Source: Thermodesulfobacterium hydrogeniphilum
GTDB taxonomy: Bacteria; Desulfobacterota; Thermodesulfobacteria; Thermodesulfobacteriales; Thermodesulfobacteriaceae
Direction: 5' to 3'
NCBI RefSeq assembly: GCF_000746255.1
Contig: NZ_JQKW01000014.1
Location: 1-64,000, forward strand
DNA length: 64,000 nucleotides
The notes beneath the pieces were generated by a model, which worked only from the letters and a program-made list of their open reading frames with translations, was not told the origin of the DNA and searched no databases. Both the position numbers and the translations under genes were made by a program. The number at the start of each line of letters is the position of its first letter. The stretch's first letter is position 1. This document shows, in pieces, positions 27,399 to 38,525 of this stretch.

Positions 27399-27418
27399 GG
27401 GGGCTTATGCCCCCTTTA
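27399..27418. terminator. Hairpin terminator between ferredoxin and coaD
   Basis: The stem GGGGGC/GCCCCC with a TTAT loop is followed by TTT on the plus strand. It lies between convergent genes and includes the coaD stop codon. Its minus-strand copy could also act on coaD but lies within the gene end. Confidence 0.8.
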
Positions 27419-27919
27419 AAAATTAAATCTTTCTTTTAATTTCTTAGCTACAATAGTTGGGACTAAATCGTCAATTTTTCCTCCTAATTTTGCAGCTTCT
27501 TTAATTATAGAAGAACTTAAAAATATCCATTTAAGACTTGGTATTAAAAAAATAGTATCAATACTATTTGAAAGTTTTCTATTCATCAAAGCTAATTGCA
27601 TTTCATATTCAAAATCTGAAACCGCTCTTAAACCTCTAATAATAGCACAAGCAGATTTTTTTTTGGCAAAATCTACTAATAAACCAGAAAAAATTTCTAC
27701 TTCTACTCTATCATGTTCAGGCAATTCTTTTATAGCTTCTTTTACTAAAAAAAGACGTTCTTCCTTAGAAAATAAAGCTTTTTTAGCGGGATTTTCTCCT
27801 ATAGCAACTATTATAGTATCAAATAATTTCAAAGCACGCTTTATAATGTCCATATGTCCATTAGTTATAGGATCAAAAGTTCCAGGATAAATTACAATTT
27901 TTTTACAAATCTTGCTCAT
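27416..27919 (-). CDS. coaD: Phosphopantetheine adenylyltransferase
   Basis: Adenylylates 4'-phosphopantetheine to dephospho-CoA in coenzyme A synthesis. The 167-residue nucleotidyltransferase shows YPGTFDPITNGHMDIIKRA (with the T/HxGH-type nucleotide site), RGLRAVSDFEYEMQLALMNR and the ISSS-like LSSSIIKEAAKLGG. It lies 2 bases after the WPF-repeat gene and is probably co-transcribed with it. Confidence 0.97.
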   Translation of the reverse strand: MSKICKKIVIYPGTFDPITNGHMDIIKRALKLFDTIIVAIGENPAKKALFSKEERLFLVKEAIKELPEHDRVEVEIFSGLLVDFAKKKSACAIIRGLRAVSDFEYEMQLALMNRKLSNSIDTIFLIPSLKWIFLSSSIIKEAAKLGGKIDDLVPTIVAKKLKERFNF

Positions 27920-27921
27920 TT

Positions 27922-29346
27922 TTAATCCCTAAAATTTATATATAGAATTTTTAAAATTGACTTTCCTTCAATTTTCCCTATACCTAAGAGCCCTTCTAAA
28001 AATTCTACATAATTAGTATTTTTATCTTTTATTACCCTTAGAAAGAAAGCCAATTCTTGAGTTTCTCTATTTCCAAATTTTTCACATCTATAAAGCCCCC
28101 ATAATAATTTAAAAAAAGAATATTTATTTTTCTTATAATATTCCATTAATTTTAAAAATGCACTATAATTTCTTTCTATTCCTTCATCATAAAAAGGCAA
28201 TATAGCTGGGAAATACCAATATTTTAAATGGATAGAATTACTGTCTAATTGATAATCATACACAAAAGGCCATAATCTTATTTCTTTTTTTATAGTATTA
28301 TTTTTATTAATATAAGTAGATTTAGAAAGTAATAAAAATCTATGTTCAACTTTTTTATAATGAAATTTTCCTTTATATATATTATCAGTTTTATAAAAAT
28401 ATAGAGGCCATAAAATAAAGGAATCTGAAGAATTTTTTCTTTTTACACAACCATAAAATGGCCAAATTCTTATTCCATTAATATTTTTACCTTCTATTTT
28501 TCTATAAAATGGCCAAGGAGCATCTATTTGTTTATAACAAGAATTTTTTGCATAAATTTTCTGGAAAAAAGGCCATAAAATTATCCATTTATTATAAGAA
28601 TCTGTATTTTCTCTAATATATAAAGGAAAAATGATAAGTTTTTGAGAAAACGGATCTTTTTCTTTAATATAAAAAGGCCATAGGATAAAAGTTCTTTCCA
28701 TAAGTCTTTCTTTAAAATGTCCATAAATAGGCCATATTTTAAATCCATTATATTCTTTAGATTTAGGTTCATTTGGTTTTATAATTCTAATAAAAGGCCA
28801 GAAGAAATTTTCAGAGGTGTATTTTTCATATTGAGCTTTGCTATATACGGGCCAGAGAAAAAAAGTTATTTCTTTAGCCCCCAATCTATTTTTAAGTTTC
28901 CCATAGAAGGGAAAAAATCCACCATAGGTTTGATTATCCGAAGTAACCCCTGCAAAAATAGGGAAAAATTCCCAGTTTTTAACATTTTTTTCTTCTTTAG
29001 CTTTATGCCAGGTTTTTTTGAGAATAGGAAATAATTTAAGAGTTGAGGTTTCATTATCAGATTTATAAACACCTAAGGGAGAAAGAAAATAAGCCTTCCT
29101 TCCCTGAGAATTGCTTACAGAGGAATAAAAAGGTCTTATAAAAAGACCATTTTCCTCAGGAAATTTATACTTGTAAAAAAATGGACCCAGAATTTCTATT
29201 TTTTTTATATTTGTTTTTTTATTTTTATAAAAAACTAAAAAAGGCCAGAGATTTAAAGATTTTTCAAAACTATCTTCATATGCTGAGCAAAAAGAAACTT
29301 TAAAGAGGAACAAGACTATAAAAATAATAAATAACAAGTTTTGCAT
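27922..29346 (-). CDS. Exported protein with about 18 WPF/WPxY beta-strand repeats, function unknown
   Basis: A 474-residue protein with an N-terminal signal peptide (hydrophobic to ...VSFCSAYED). The mature part is built from a short recurring motif, (I/L/F)(L/I/W)(W/F)P(F/L/I)(Y/F)-x-K/R, repeated about every 20 residues from residue 33 to about 400. Clear copies are LNLWPFLVFYK, GGFFPFYGKL, FFLWPVYSKA, FKIWPIYGHF, FILWPFYIKE, IILWPFFQKI, IRIWPFYGCV and FILWPLYFYK. The mix of aromatic and charged residues without long hydrophobic helices fits an outer-membrane beta-barrel or a beta-solenoid. I know no function. It has its own leaderless-type promoter and is followed by coaD. Confidence 0.8.
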   Translation of the reverse strand: MQNLLFIIFIVLFLFKVSFCSAYEDSFEKSLNLWPFLVFYKNKKTNIKKIEILGPFFYKYKFPEENGLFIRPFYSSVSNSQGRKAYFLSPLGVYKSDNETSTLKLFPILKKTWHKAKEEKNVKNWEFFPIFAGVTSDNQTYGGFFPFYGKLKNRLGAKEITFFLWPVYSKAQYEKYTSENFFWPFIRIIKPNEPKSKEYNGFKIWPIYGHFKERLMERTFILWPFYIKEKDPFSQKLIIFPLYIRENTDSYNKWIILWPFFQKIYAKNSCYKQIDAPWPFYRKIEGKNINGIRIWPFYGCVKRKNSSDSFILWPLYFYKTDNIYKGKFHYKKVEHRFLLLSKSTYINKNNTIKKEIRLWPFVYDYQLDSNSIHLKYWYFPAILPFYDEGIERNYSAFLKLMEYYKKNKYSFFKLLWGLYRCEKFGNRETQELAFFLRVIKDKNTNYVEFLEGLLGIGKIEGKSILKILYINFRD

Positions 29347-29353
29347 GTGCTTA

Positions 29354-29381
29354 ATTATAATTAAAGATATAATAAAGTCAA
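29354..29381 (-). promoter_or_regulatory. Promoter of the WPF-repeat gene, leaderless arrangement
   Basis: Minus strand TTGACT (29381-29376), 16-base spacer, TATAAT (29359-29354), then 7 bases to the ATG at 29346. There is no ribosome-binding site. Confidence 0.75.
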
Positions 29382-29453
29382 TTTTAAGTGTTAAAAACCA
29401 AAAATTAAAAGATAATAGAAATAATTATTTGAAAAAATTTATTTGGGAATATA

Positions 29454-29481
29454 TTGACATTGTAATCAGAATTGATATCCT
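29454..29481 (+). promoter_or_regulatory. Promoter of the archaemetzincin gene, leaderless arrangement
   Basis: TTGACA (29454-29459), 16-base spacer, TATCCT (29476-29481), then 9 bases to the ATG at 29491. It is divergent from the WPF-repeat promoter. Confidence 0.65.
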
Positions 29482-29490
29482 AAAAGTGAA

Positions 29491-30033
29491 ATGAGGAAAA
29501 TAATTGTATTTTTGATTTATACTCATTTAAGAGATGAAATTTTAAGAGAATTAAAATCTCATCTTGAAGATGTTTTTTCTTTAGAAACTGAATTTTATGG
29601 ACTTAGTATAGACATAAATGATGCATATAATTTTACCAGAAATCAGTATTTGGCTTCAAAAATAATAAAAAAAATGTTTCCTTATAAAAATAATTGGAAA
29701 GATAAATGGATTTTTTTTGTGGATGTAGATCTTTATACCCCTGGTCTTAATTTTATTTTTGGAGAGGCTTATCCCAGATATGGTATTGCTATTGTTTCTT
29801 TAACAAGATTAAAACCTGAATTTTATGGATCTAAACCCAATGAAAGATTATTTACTGAGAGACTTTTAAAAGAAACAACCCATGAGTTGGGACATCTTTT
29901 TTATCTTCATCATTGTGAGAATCCTAATTGTGTGATGCATTTCTCTAATAGTATTTTAGATACTGATAGAAAAAGTAAATATTTTTGTCTAAATTGTAAT
30001 TTTTTATTAAAAGCAAACATGCTGATAATTTAA
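29491..30033 (+). CDS. Archaemetzincin-type zinc metalloprotease
   Basis: A 180-residue protein with the archaemetzincin signature: the HELGHLFYLHHC zinc site (HExxHxxxxxHC), then ENPNCVMHFSNS and a closing FCLNC. The four cysteines form the second, structural zinc site of the family. The N-terminal half carries VDVDLYTPGLNFIFGEAYP and the IVSLTRL block. Archaemetzincins are cytoplasmic and common in archaea but sporadic in bacteria; their natural substrates are unknown. There is no signal peptide. It is followed by a CoA-ligase gene. Confidence 0.93.
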   Translation: MRKIIVFLIYTHLRDEILRELKSHLEDVFSLETEFYGLSIDINDAYNFTRNQYLASKIIKKMFPYKNNWKDKWIFFVDVDLYTPGLNFIFGEAYPRYGIAIVSLTRLKPEFYGSKPNERLFTERLLKETTHELGHLFYLHHCENPNCVMHFSNSILDTDRKSKYFCLNCNFLLKANMLII

Positions 30034-30062
30034 AAAGAATTTCAATGAAAAGGGAGGGCGAG

Positions 30063-31337
30063 ATGTTTAATTACAAGATTGAAACTTTGCCAAGAGAAGA
30101 GATTGAAAAACTTCAATTATCTCAACTGAGAAAAACTTTAAGATTTTTAAAAAATTCACGTTCTAAATTAAAAGAGAAATACAAAGATATTGAACCTGAG
30201 GACATAAAAAGTTTGGATGATTTAAAAAATCTTCCTTTTACTACCAAAGATGAATTAAGAGATTGTTATCCCTTTGATCATACAGCAGTAGATCCTTCTG
30301 ATTGTGCCAGAATGCATATGAGTTCAGGAACAACAGGTGTTCCTGTAATTAACGCTATGACCAGAAATGATATAAATCAATGGGGAGAAATTATGGCAAG
30401 ATGTCTTGCCTGTGCAGGATTAACATCCAAGGATAGATTGCAAATAATGCCCTCTTTTGGATTATTTAATGGCGGTTTCGGATTTCATTATGGAGCAGAA
30501 AAACTGGGATGTTTTGTGGTTCCAGCTGGGGCAGGTAGAACCTTGATGCAATTAAAATTCATAAAAGATTTAGAAGTTACTGCTATAGGAGCTATTGCTT
30601 CTTATCCAGCAAGACTTATAGAAGTAGCTAAGGAAATAGGTTATGATTTTAAGGAAACCAAATTAAGAGTTGCTATTCTTGGAGCTGAGACATGGTCAGA
30701 TGAATATAGAAAACGTATAGAAGAAATTATGGGAGTTAAGACTTTTGATATTATTGGTATGACTGAAACCGGAGGGGTAGGGCTGGGTATAGATTGTGAA
30801 GCAAGAGTAGGAATTCACATCTGGGAAGATCATTATATTGTAGAAATAGTAGATCCTAATACTGGAGAAGTCTTACCTGTAGGAAAAGAAGGAGAACTTG
30901 TTATAACTACCTTAACAAGAGAAGGCTTACCCTTAATAAGGTACAGAACCAGAGATATTACAAGAATAATAAGTTATGAAAAATGCGATTGTGGAAGAAC
31001 TCATGTAAGAGTTGACAGAATAAAAGGAAGAACAGATGATATGTTAAAGGTAAAAGGAGTTAATTTTTATCCTTCACAAATAGAGCAAATTTTGATGAAA
31101 TATAAAGGTTTATCTCCTTATTATCAATTAGTTATAGAAACTGTTAAAGGTAAAGATGAAATGACCATAATAATAGAAAAGGTTGATAATGGAATTACAG
31201 AGCCAGAATTAGAAAAATTAAATGTAGAACTTTATGATTTCTTAGGATTTCATAGTAAAATTCAGGTAGTACCTGAAGGTACTATTCAGAGAGTTCCAGG
31301 TAAAGCTGTAAGGATAATAGATAAAAGAAAAAAATAA
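30063..31337 (+). CDS. Phenylacetate-CoA ligase family AMP-forming enzyme
   Basis: A 424-residue adenylate-forming CoA ligase of the PaaK family. It has the AMP-binding P-loop MSSGTTGVPV (about residues 86-95), MTETGGVGLGIDCE, YRTRDITRI and the C-terminal domain with RIKGRTDDMLKVKGVNFYPS. I chose the ATG at 30063 because AAGGGAGGG precedes it by 4 bases; an ATG at 30045 would add six residues. In anaerobes such enzymes activate aryl acids from amino-acid oxidation. No indolepyruvate oxidoreductase is adjacent, so the substrate is uncertain. Confidence 0.9.
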   Translation: MFNYKIETLPREEIEKLQLSQLRKTLRFLKNSRSKLKEKYKDIEPEDIKSLDDLKNLPFTTKDELRDCYPFDHTAVDPSDCARMHMSSGTTGVPVINAMTRNDINQWGEIMARCLACAGLTSKDRLQIMPSFGLFNGGFGFHYGAEKLGCFVVPAGAGRTLMQLKFIKDLEVTAIGAIASYPARLIEVAKEIGYDFKETKLRVAILGAETWSDEYRKRIEEIMGVKTFDIIGMTETGGVGLGIDCEARVGIHIWEDHYIVEIVDPNTGEVLPVGKEGELVITTLTREGLPLIRYRTRDITRIISYEKCDCGRTHVRVDRIKGRTDDMLKVKGVNFYPSQIEQILMKYKGLSPYYQLVIETVKGKDEMTIIIEKVDNGITEPELEKLNVELYDFLGFHSKIQVVPEGTIQRVPGKAVRIIDKRKK

Positions 31338-31410
31338 AAAAGAAAAAAGAATATTTAAAAATAAATTTGTTTTATTTAACAAAAACTCTAAAATTTTGGA
31401 TTTATTAAAC

Positions 31411-31438
31411 TTGACTAAGAAATAAGCTTGTATAAGAT
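31411..31438 (+). promoter_or_regulatory. Putative promoter of the multihaem cytochrome operon
   Basis: TTGACT (31411-31416), 16-base spacer, TAAGAT (31433-31438). A leader of about 60 bases ends in a GGGGGG ribosome-binding sequence before the ATG at 31506. The 168-base gap upstream holds no other gene. Confidence 0.5.
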
Positions 31439-31505
31439 TAAAATTAAGTAAAAATAATGGTTGGGTAAAACTTGTTTTTTAATTTTTAAATTTGGGGGGT
31501 AAAAA

Positions 31506-32297
31506 ATGAAAGATAAGAAACTATGTTATTTTTTAATGGTTTTTATTTTTTTCTTTTGTTTTAGTATTAATAACAATTCTTTAGCATTTACTAAAAAATT
31601 AAATCAACAATGTTTGAAATGTCATAAACTAAAAAGAGCTCCTAAGGTATTACCGAATGGAGAAAAAATGTATTTGTATGTAGATTCTGAAAGATTTAAT
31701 AAATCTGCCCATGGAGTTTTAAACTGTATTTTATGTCACCAAGATATAGATCCTTCTAACCATCCCAAGCCTGTCAAGATTCTTAGTAAAAAAAGTTATG
31801 CTAAGCAAGTAACTCAAAACTGTTTAGGTTGCCATGCTGAGAGTGGTTTATCTTCTTTCCATAAAAATGTTATTAAAGAAAATAAAGTTACCTGTGATGA
31901 ATGCCATACAGCCCACTATATTAAAACAATGGAAGCCATTAAAGAACAAACTGAAGCTTGTATAAAGTGTCATAAATTAGAGAGACTTCCTAAAATACTT
32001 CCTAATGGAGAAAAAATGTATCTTCGTATAAATCCTAAAGAATTTGCTAAATCTCCTCATGCTGAAATAGGATGTTTCGCTTGTCATTTTGATATTTACA
32101 ATTCTAACAAACATCCTTATCCTAAACCTATAAAAAGCAAGAGAGCATATGCTAAAGAGGTAGTTAAAAATTGTGTTAAATGTCATACTTATTCTTCTCT
32201 TTCCAAACATCGTGGGCATGCAGCTATTATAAAAAGTAAAAAATTTATATGTATAGATTGTCATGCATATCATAAAAGCAATTCCTTAGGGAGGTAA
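31506..32297 (+). CDS. Periplasmic octahaem cytochrome c built from two tetrahaem repeats
   Basis: A 263-residue secreted cytochrome with a signal peptide (cleaved near NNNSLAF) and eight CxxCH sites: CLKCH, CILCH, CLGCH, CDECH, CIKCH, CFACH, CVKCH and CIDCH. The chain is an internal duplication. Residues about 34-140 and 145-258 each carry four haems in the same order, with the shared hairpin LPNGEKMYL followed by an S-x-H before haem 2. It lies 2 bases upstream of a 13-haem cytochrome and then a cytochrome b. The set looks like a quinol-linked periplasmic electron conduit, but its donor and acceptor are not shown. Confidence 0.9.
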   Translation: MKDKKLCYFLMVFIFFFCFSINNNSLAFTKKLNQQCLKCHKLKRAPKVLPNGEKMYLYVDSERFNKSAHGVLNCILCHQDIDPSNHPKPVKILSKKSYAKQVTQNCLGCHAESGLSSFHKNVIKENKVTCDECHTAHYIKTMEAIKEQTEACIKCHKLERLPKILPNGEKMYLRINPKEFAKSPHAEIGCFACHFDIYNSNKHPYPKPIKSKRAYAKEVVKNCVKCHTYSSLSKHRGHAAIIKSKKFICIDCHAYHKSNSLGR

Positions 32298-32299
32298 GA

Positions 32300-33955
32300 A
32301 TGAGAACTAAAATTAAAGATTTTGGGTGGTTTTCAATTTTAGTTTTAATTTTAATCTTTTTAAGCTTTAATCAATCTTTTACAGCAACTACTTTTAATAA
32401 AAATAACAACTATTGTATGTCCTGTCACAGATTTAGTTTTATAAAAACTTTACCAAGTGGTGAAAAAATAAGCGTTAAAATAAATCCTAAGGAAATTAAA
32501 AATTCAGTGCATGGAAAGTTTAAATGTATAGCATGTCATAGTGATTTTTTAAGGGGTAAACATCCATCTTATAAGTTTAGAAGCAAGAAAGAATATATGA
32601 TAAAAATGTCAAAAATAGTTTGTCAGAGATGTCATACTGATAAATCACTAAGAAAGAACCCTGTACATTATAATCTTTCTAAAACTGCCCCTTGTATAAA
32701 GTGTCATGGATATCACAATGTTAAACCTATAAAAGTTGCTCGGGGTGGTTCTGAAAATCAATATTGCCTACTTTGTCACAGTAGGCCTTTAACTAAAAAA
32801 ATGGAAAATGGAGAAATTTTGTCAGTTCAAGTTAAAGAAAATGTTCTCATGAATTCTGTTCATAAAAAATTAAAGTGTATAGATTGTCATAAAGAGTTTT
32901 CTAAAGGAAAACATCCTTTTAGAAGTTTCAAATCTATAAAAGAGTATAGAGCACAGGCTAATAATATATGTAAACAATGTCATACTAAAGAAATGCAACA
33001 ATTTGAAAAAAGTATTCATGCTCAAGCTTTAGTTAAAGGGAAAAATGCACCTGATTGTTTAAAATGCCATGGTTATCATAATGTAGTAAAAATTTCTAAT
33101 AATAAACAATTACAATTTAATCTTTGTGTAAATTGTCATAAAAAAGAAGCACAAGCTTTTGAGGAAAGCATTCATTATAAAGCTCTTTCTGAAAATAAAT
33201 CCAATTCTCCTACCTGTTCAAGCTGTCATAAAGCACATGATGTACTTTCTACTAATATAGCAAACATAAACAAATCTTGTATAAAATGCCATAAAGGTAT
33301 TAAAGAAGCACACAATAAATGGTTGTATAATCCTCCTTTTACTTTAAAATCTTTTGTAGATGTTCATTTTAAAGGTGCTTCATGTTCAGCTTGCCATGTA
33401 AATGGTAATAAAGCTATAATTCTAACACTTATAAATAAATCTAATAATAAACCATTAACTTTGGAAAAAATAAGTGAATTATTAAATTTAGATCCAGCAG
33501 GAGTGAAAGAAAAAATTGACTTAAATGGAGATAATATAATAGAAGAAAAAGAGCTTTGGCAATTTTTAAACTTTTTGAAACCGCAGGTTAAAATAGATTT
33601 AAAAGGAAGACTGGATATAATTAATGCTAATGATGCTCATAGAATTGTATCTAAAAAAGATGCTATTAAAGATTGTACTGTTTGTCACAATCCTCAAGCA
33701 AAATTTGTAGGTAAATTTGAAATTAATAAGGAAGGAGCTAAACCTGAAAAAATAAATATGGAAAGAAAGGTTGTAAATTCTATTTATGCTATACCTAATA
33801 TTAGAGATTTTTATGTTTTGGGTTTAACAAAAATAACCATATTAGATATTATTTTTGTACTTGCTGCATTAGGTGGTCTTGCTTTTGCTTTTGGACATTT
33901 AGGTTTAAGAATAATTACCACACCAATTAGAAGAAAAAGAAGAGGAGGTTACTAA
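32300..33955 (+). CDS. Membrane-anchored 13-haem cytochrome c with an EF-hand loop
   Basis: A 551-residue protein with an N-terminal signal/hydrophobic segment, 13 CxxCH sites and a C-terminal membrane helix (about 505-535, ILDIIFVLAALGGLAFAFGH) followed by a basic tail. Haems 1-4 and 5-8 repeat the tetrahaem module of the upstream gene, including SGEKISVKINPKE...SVH and NGEILSVQVKEN...SVH. A perfect EF-hand-type loop DLNGDNIIEEKE (about 407-418) lies between haems 12 and 13, suggesting a Ca2+ site. GGGAGG precedes the ATG. The stop overlaps the cytochrome b start (TAATG). Confidence 0.9.
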   Translation: MRTKIKDFGWFSILVLILIFLSFNQSFTATTFNKNNNYCMSCHRFSFIKTLPSGEKISVKINPKEIKNSVHGKFKCIACHSDFLRGKHPSYKFRSKKEYMIKMSKIVCQRCHTDKSLRKNPVHYNLSKTAPCIKCHGYHNVKPIKVARGGSENQYCLLCHSRPLTKKMENGEILSVQVKENVLMNSVHKKLKCIDCHKEFSKGKHPFRSFKSIKEYRAQANNICKQCHTKEMQQFEKSIHAQALVKGKNAPDCLKCHGYHNVVKISNNKQLQFNLCVNCHKKEAQAFEESIHYKALSENKSNSPTCSSCHKAHDVLSTNIANINKSCIKCHKGIKEAHNKWLYNPPFTLKSFVDVHFKGASCSACHVNGNKAIILTLINKSNNKPLTLEKISELLNLDPAGVKEKIDLNGDNIIEEKELWQFLNFLKPQVKIDLKGRLDIINANDAHRIVSKKDAIKDCTVCHNPQAKFVGKFEINKEGAKPEKINMERKVVNSIYAIPNIRDFYVLGLTKITILDIIFVLAALGGLAFAFGHLGLRIITTPIRRKRRGGY

Positions 33956-34587
33956 TGAAGAAAGTATATTTACATCCTTTACCAGTTAGAATTTGGCATT
34001 GGGTAAATGCTATAAGTTTTATAATTTTAATCCTTACAGGACTTCAAATAAGATTAGTAGATAAAATGCATTGGATGTCTTTTAAAACAGCAGTTAAAAT
34101 CCATAGTTATTTAGGTTTTGTGTTGTTAATAAATTATTTCATATGGTTTATTTATTATTTTGGTACCTTAAAATTTTTTAAGATATATATTCCTCCTATT
34201 TGGAGACCTATTGAATTTATTAAAAGAGCTTTACGTCAGGTTAGATATTATGCTTATGGTATCATGGTAGGAGATAAAAATCCTCATCATCCTACTCCTG
34301 AAAATAAATTTAATCCTTTACAGCAAGTAGCTTATTTAATGATTATGATTGTTTGTATTCCTCTTCAGCTTATTACTGGACTTGTTTTATGGGATCCGGT
34401 TAAATTTAAAACCTTAGGTAGTCTTTTAGGTGGTTTGCAGATAGTTTCATTCATTCATACAGCTTTATGGGTATTTTATGCCTTTTTTATCTTTGTTCAC
34501 ATGTATTTAAGTACTTTAGGACATACTCCTTTAGCTCATATTATTGCTATGATCACAGGTTATGAAGAAGAACATGAAGAACATTAA
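33955..34587 (+). CDS. Cytochrome b561/Ni-hydrogenase-type cytochrome b membrane subunit
   Basis: A 210-residue protein with four hydrophobic helices. The histidines are placed as in dihaem cytochrome b subunits of hydrogenases and thiosulfate reductases: HPLPVRIWHWVNAISF (helix 1), KIHSYLGFVLL (helix 2), FIHTALWVFYAFFIFVHMYL (helix 4). It probably oxidises or reduces menaquinone and passes electrons to the two upstream multihaem cytochromes, with which it forms one operon. A terminator follows 11 bases after the stop. Confidence 0.88.
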   Translation: MKKVYLHPLPVRIWHWVNAISFIILILTGLQIRLVDKMHWMSFKTAVKIHSYLGFVLLINYFIWFIYYFGTLKFFKIYIPPIWRPIEFIKRALRQVRYYAYGIMVGDKNPHHPTPENKFNPLQQVAYLMIMIVCIPLQLITGLVLWDPVKFKTLGSLLGGLQIVSFIHTALWVFYAFFIFVHMYLSTLGHTPLAHIIAMITGYEEEHEEH

Positions 34588-34598
34588 ATAGGAAATTT

Positions 34599-34625
34599 AG
34601 AGGGGAGATTTTCATCCCCTCTTTA
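34599..34625 (+). terminator. Terminator of the cytochrome operon
   Basis: The stem AGAGGGGA/TCCCCTCT (34599-34606 with 34615-34622) has an 8-base loop and is followed by TTT. It lies between convergent genes. Confidence 0.8.
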
Positions 34626-34641
34626 AACTTTTCTAAACTAT

Positions 34642-34920
34642 TTATATTTCTTCTCCATCTTCTAAAATTTCTTCTTCATAAATATATTCTTGCTCCTCAA
34701 AACCAAAATTAAAGTCTTGAGAAGGTGTAGAAGTATAAGGGACTCTTATAATTTCTCTTAGCTGATCTAATTCTAAAGGTAAATCCTCATCATTTTGGCA
34801 AGTTTCACAATTTTTAATATGTTTTTCAATTAATTCCATCATTTTAACAGGTGATAAAGTAAAATTTCTAACTTCTTGATACCAATCCCTTATTAAAATT
34901 TTTAAACGCTCACATTTCAT
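34642..34920 (-). CDS. Small acidic protein with zf-HC2-like HxxxCxxC motif
   Basis: A 92-residue soluble protein. The N-terminal half is helical and contains HIKNCETCQND (about 33-43), an H-x3-C-x2-C arrangement like the zinc-binding anti-sigma (ZAS/zf-HC2) motif. The C-terminus is very acidic (EEEILEDGEE). There is no membrane helix, unlike most membrane anti-sigma factors. GGGGG (AAAGGGGGAAATA) precedes the ATG. The function is unknown. It is convergent with the cytochrome operon, and no sigma-factor gene is adjacent. Confidence 0.6.
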   Translation of the reverse strand: MKCERLKILIRDWYQEVRNFTLSPVKMMELIEKHIKNCETCQNDEDLPLELDQLREIIRVPYTSTPSQDFNFGFEEQEYIYEEEILEDGEEI

Positions 34921-35063
34921 TATTTCCCCCTTTTATTAGCAATTTTTAATATTCTAAAATATTTTAAACATAAAATAAGTTTTTTAAAGTTATTTTAAAG
35001 TTTAAAAATTAAAAAAATATGATATTTTATTGATCAGAATTAAAATTTTTGAGGGGTAGGGGA

Positions 35064-38135
<3,072 letters not shown>

Positions 38136-38216
38136 TTATTTAAATTATAAATATTTTTATTTTAAAAGACAATATGGATGATGTTAGATTTTATAAACAT
38201 TTTAAAAAGTATTTAC

Positions 38217-38245
38217 TTGACAAAGTTAAAAAAAGATTATATATT
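38217..38245 (+). promoter_or_regulatory. Strong sigma-70 promoter of the small basic protein
   Basis: TTGACA (38217-38222), 17-base spacer, TATATT (38240-38245), with an A/T-rich upstream flank. The leader of about 30 bases carries AAGGGGG 10 bases before the ATG. It is one of the two best sigma-70 promoters in the window. Confidence 0.85.
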
Positions 38246-38279
38246 TTGAGAAAAATTTGCAATAAGGGGGCTGAGTTTA

Positions 38280-38492
38280 ATGGCAAGGCATAAGAAGAGA
38301 GAAAGGGAGAGAGAAATAGAAAGAAGAAGAAGGAGAAGGGAAAAGCTTCGTAAACTTCGTGCTAAAGGACTTTTTCCAAGACCAGAAGGATATGATACTA
38401 AGGTTTATTCTTATGTTGCATATGCAGTAGCTAAGGGTATAATGACCTTAGAAGAAGCTTTAGCAAGATTGGAACAGGCTAAAGTTTCCTAA
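38280..38492 (+). CDS. Small, very basic conserved-looking protein of unknown function (70 aa)
   Basis: I do not recognise a named family. The first half (residues 1-31) is almost pure Arg/Lys/Glu (starting MARHKKREREREIERRRRRR). It is followed by KLRAKGLFPRPEGYDTKVYS and a helical tail (GIMTLEEALARLEQA). It is likely to bind nucleic acid or the ribosome, but this is inference. The gene is monocistronic, with a near-consensus promoter, a good ribosome site (AAGGGGG) and a strong terminator, which suggests high expression. It is the smallest gene in the window apart from the ferredoxin. Confidence 0.8.
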   Translation: MARHKKREREREIERRRRRREKLRKLRAKGLFPRPEGYDTKVYSYVAYAVAKGIMTLEEALARLEQAKVS

Positions 38493-38525
38493 GGTTTTAA
38501 TAACTTTTTAGTTCTTTTTCTCTTT

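Noticed and set aside
28581-29072. Overlapping frames on both strands within the WPF-repeat gene
   Set aside because: They are shadows of the repeat-encoding frame, which has a signal peptide, a promoter and coherent repeats.
31721-33700. Repeated CxxCH-coding DNA as a possible tandem repeat or CRISPR-like array
   Set aside because: The periodicity is at protein level (haem motifs); the DNA copies vary and lack constant repeats and spacers. I saw no CRISPR array anywhere.
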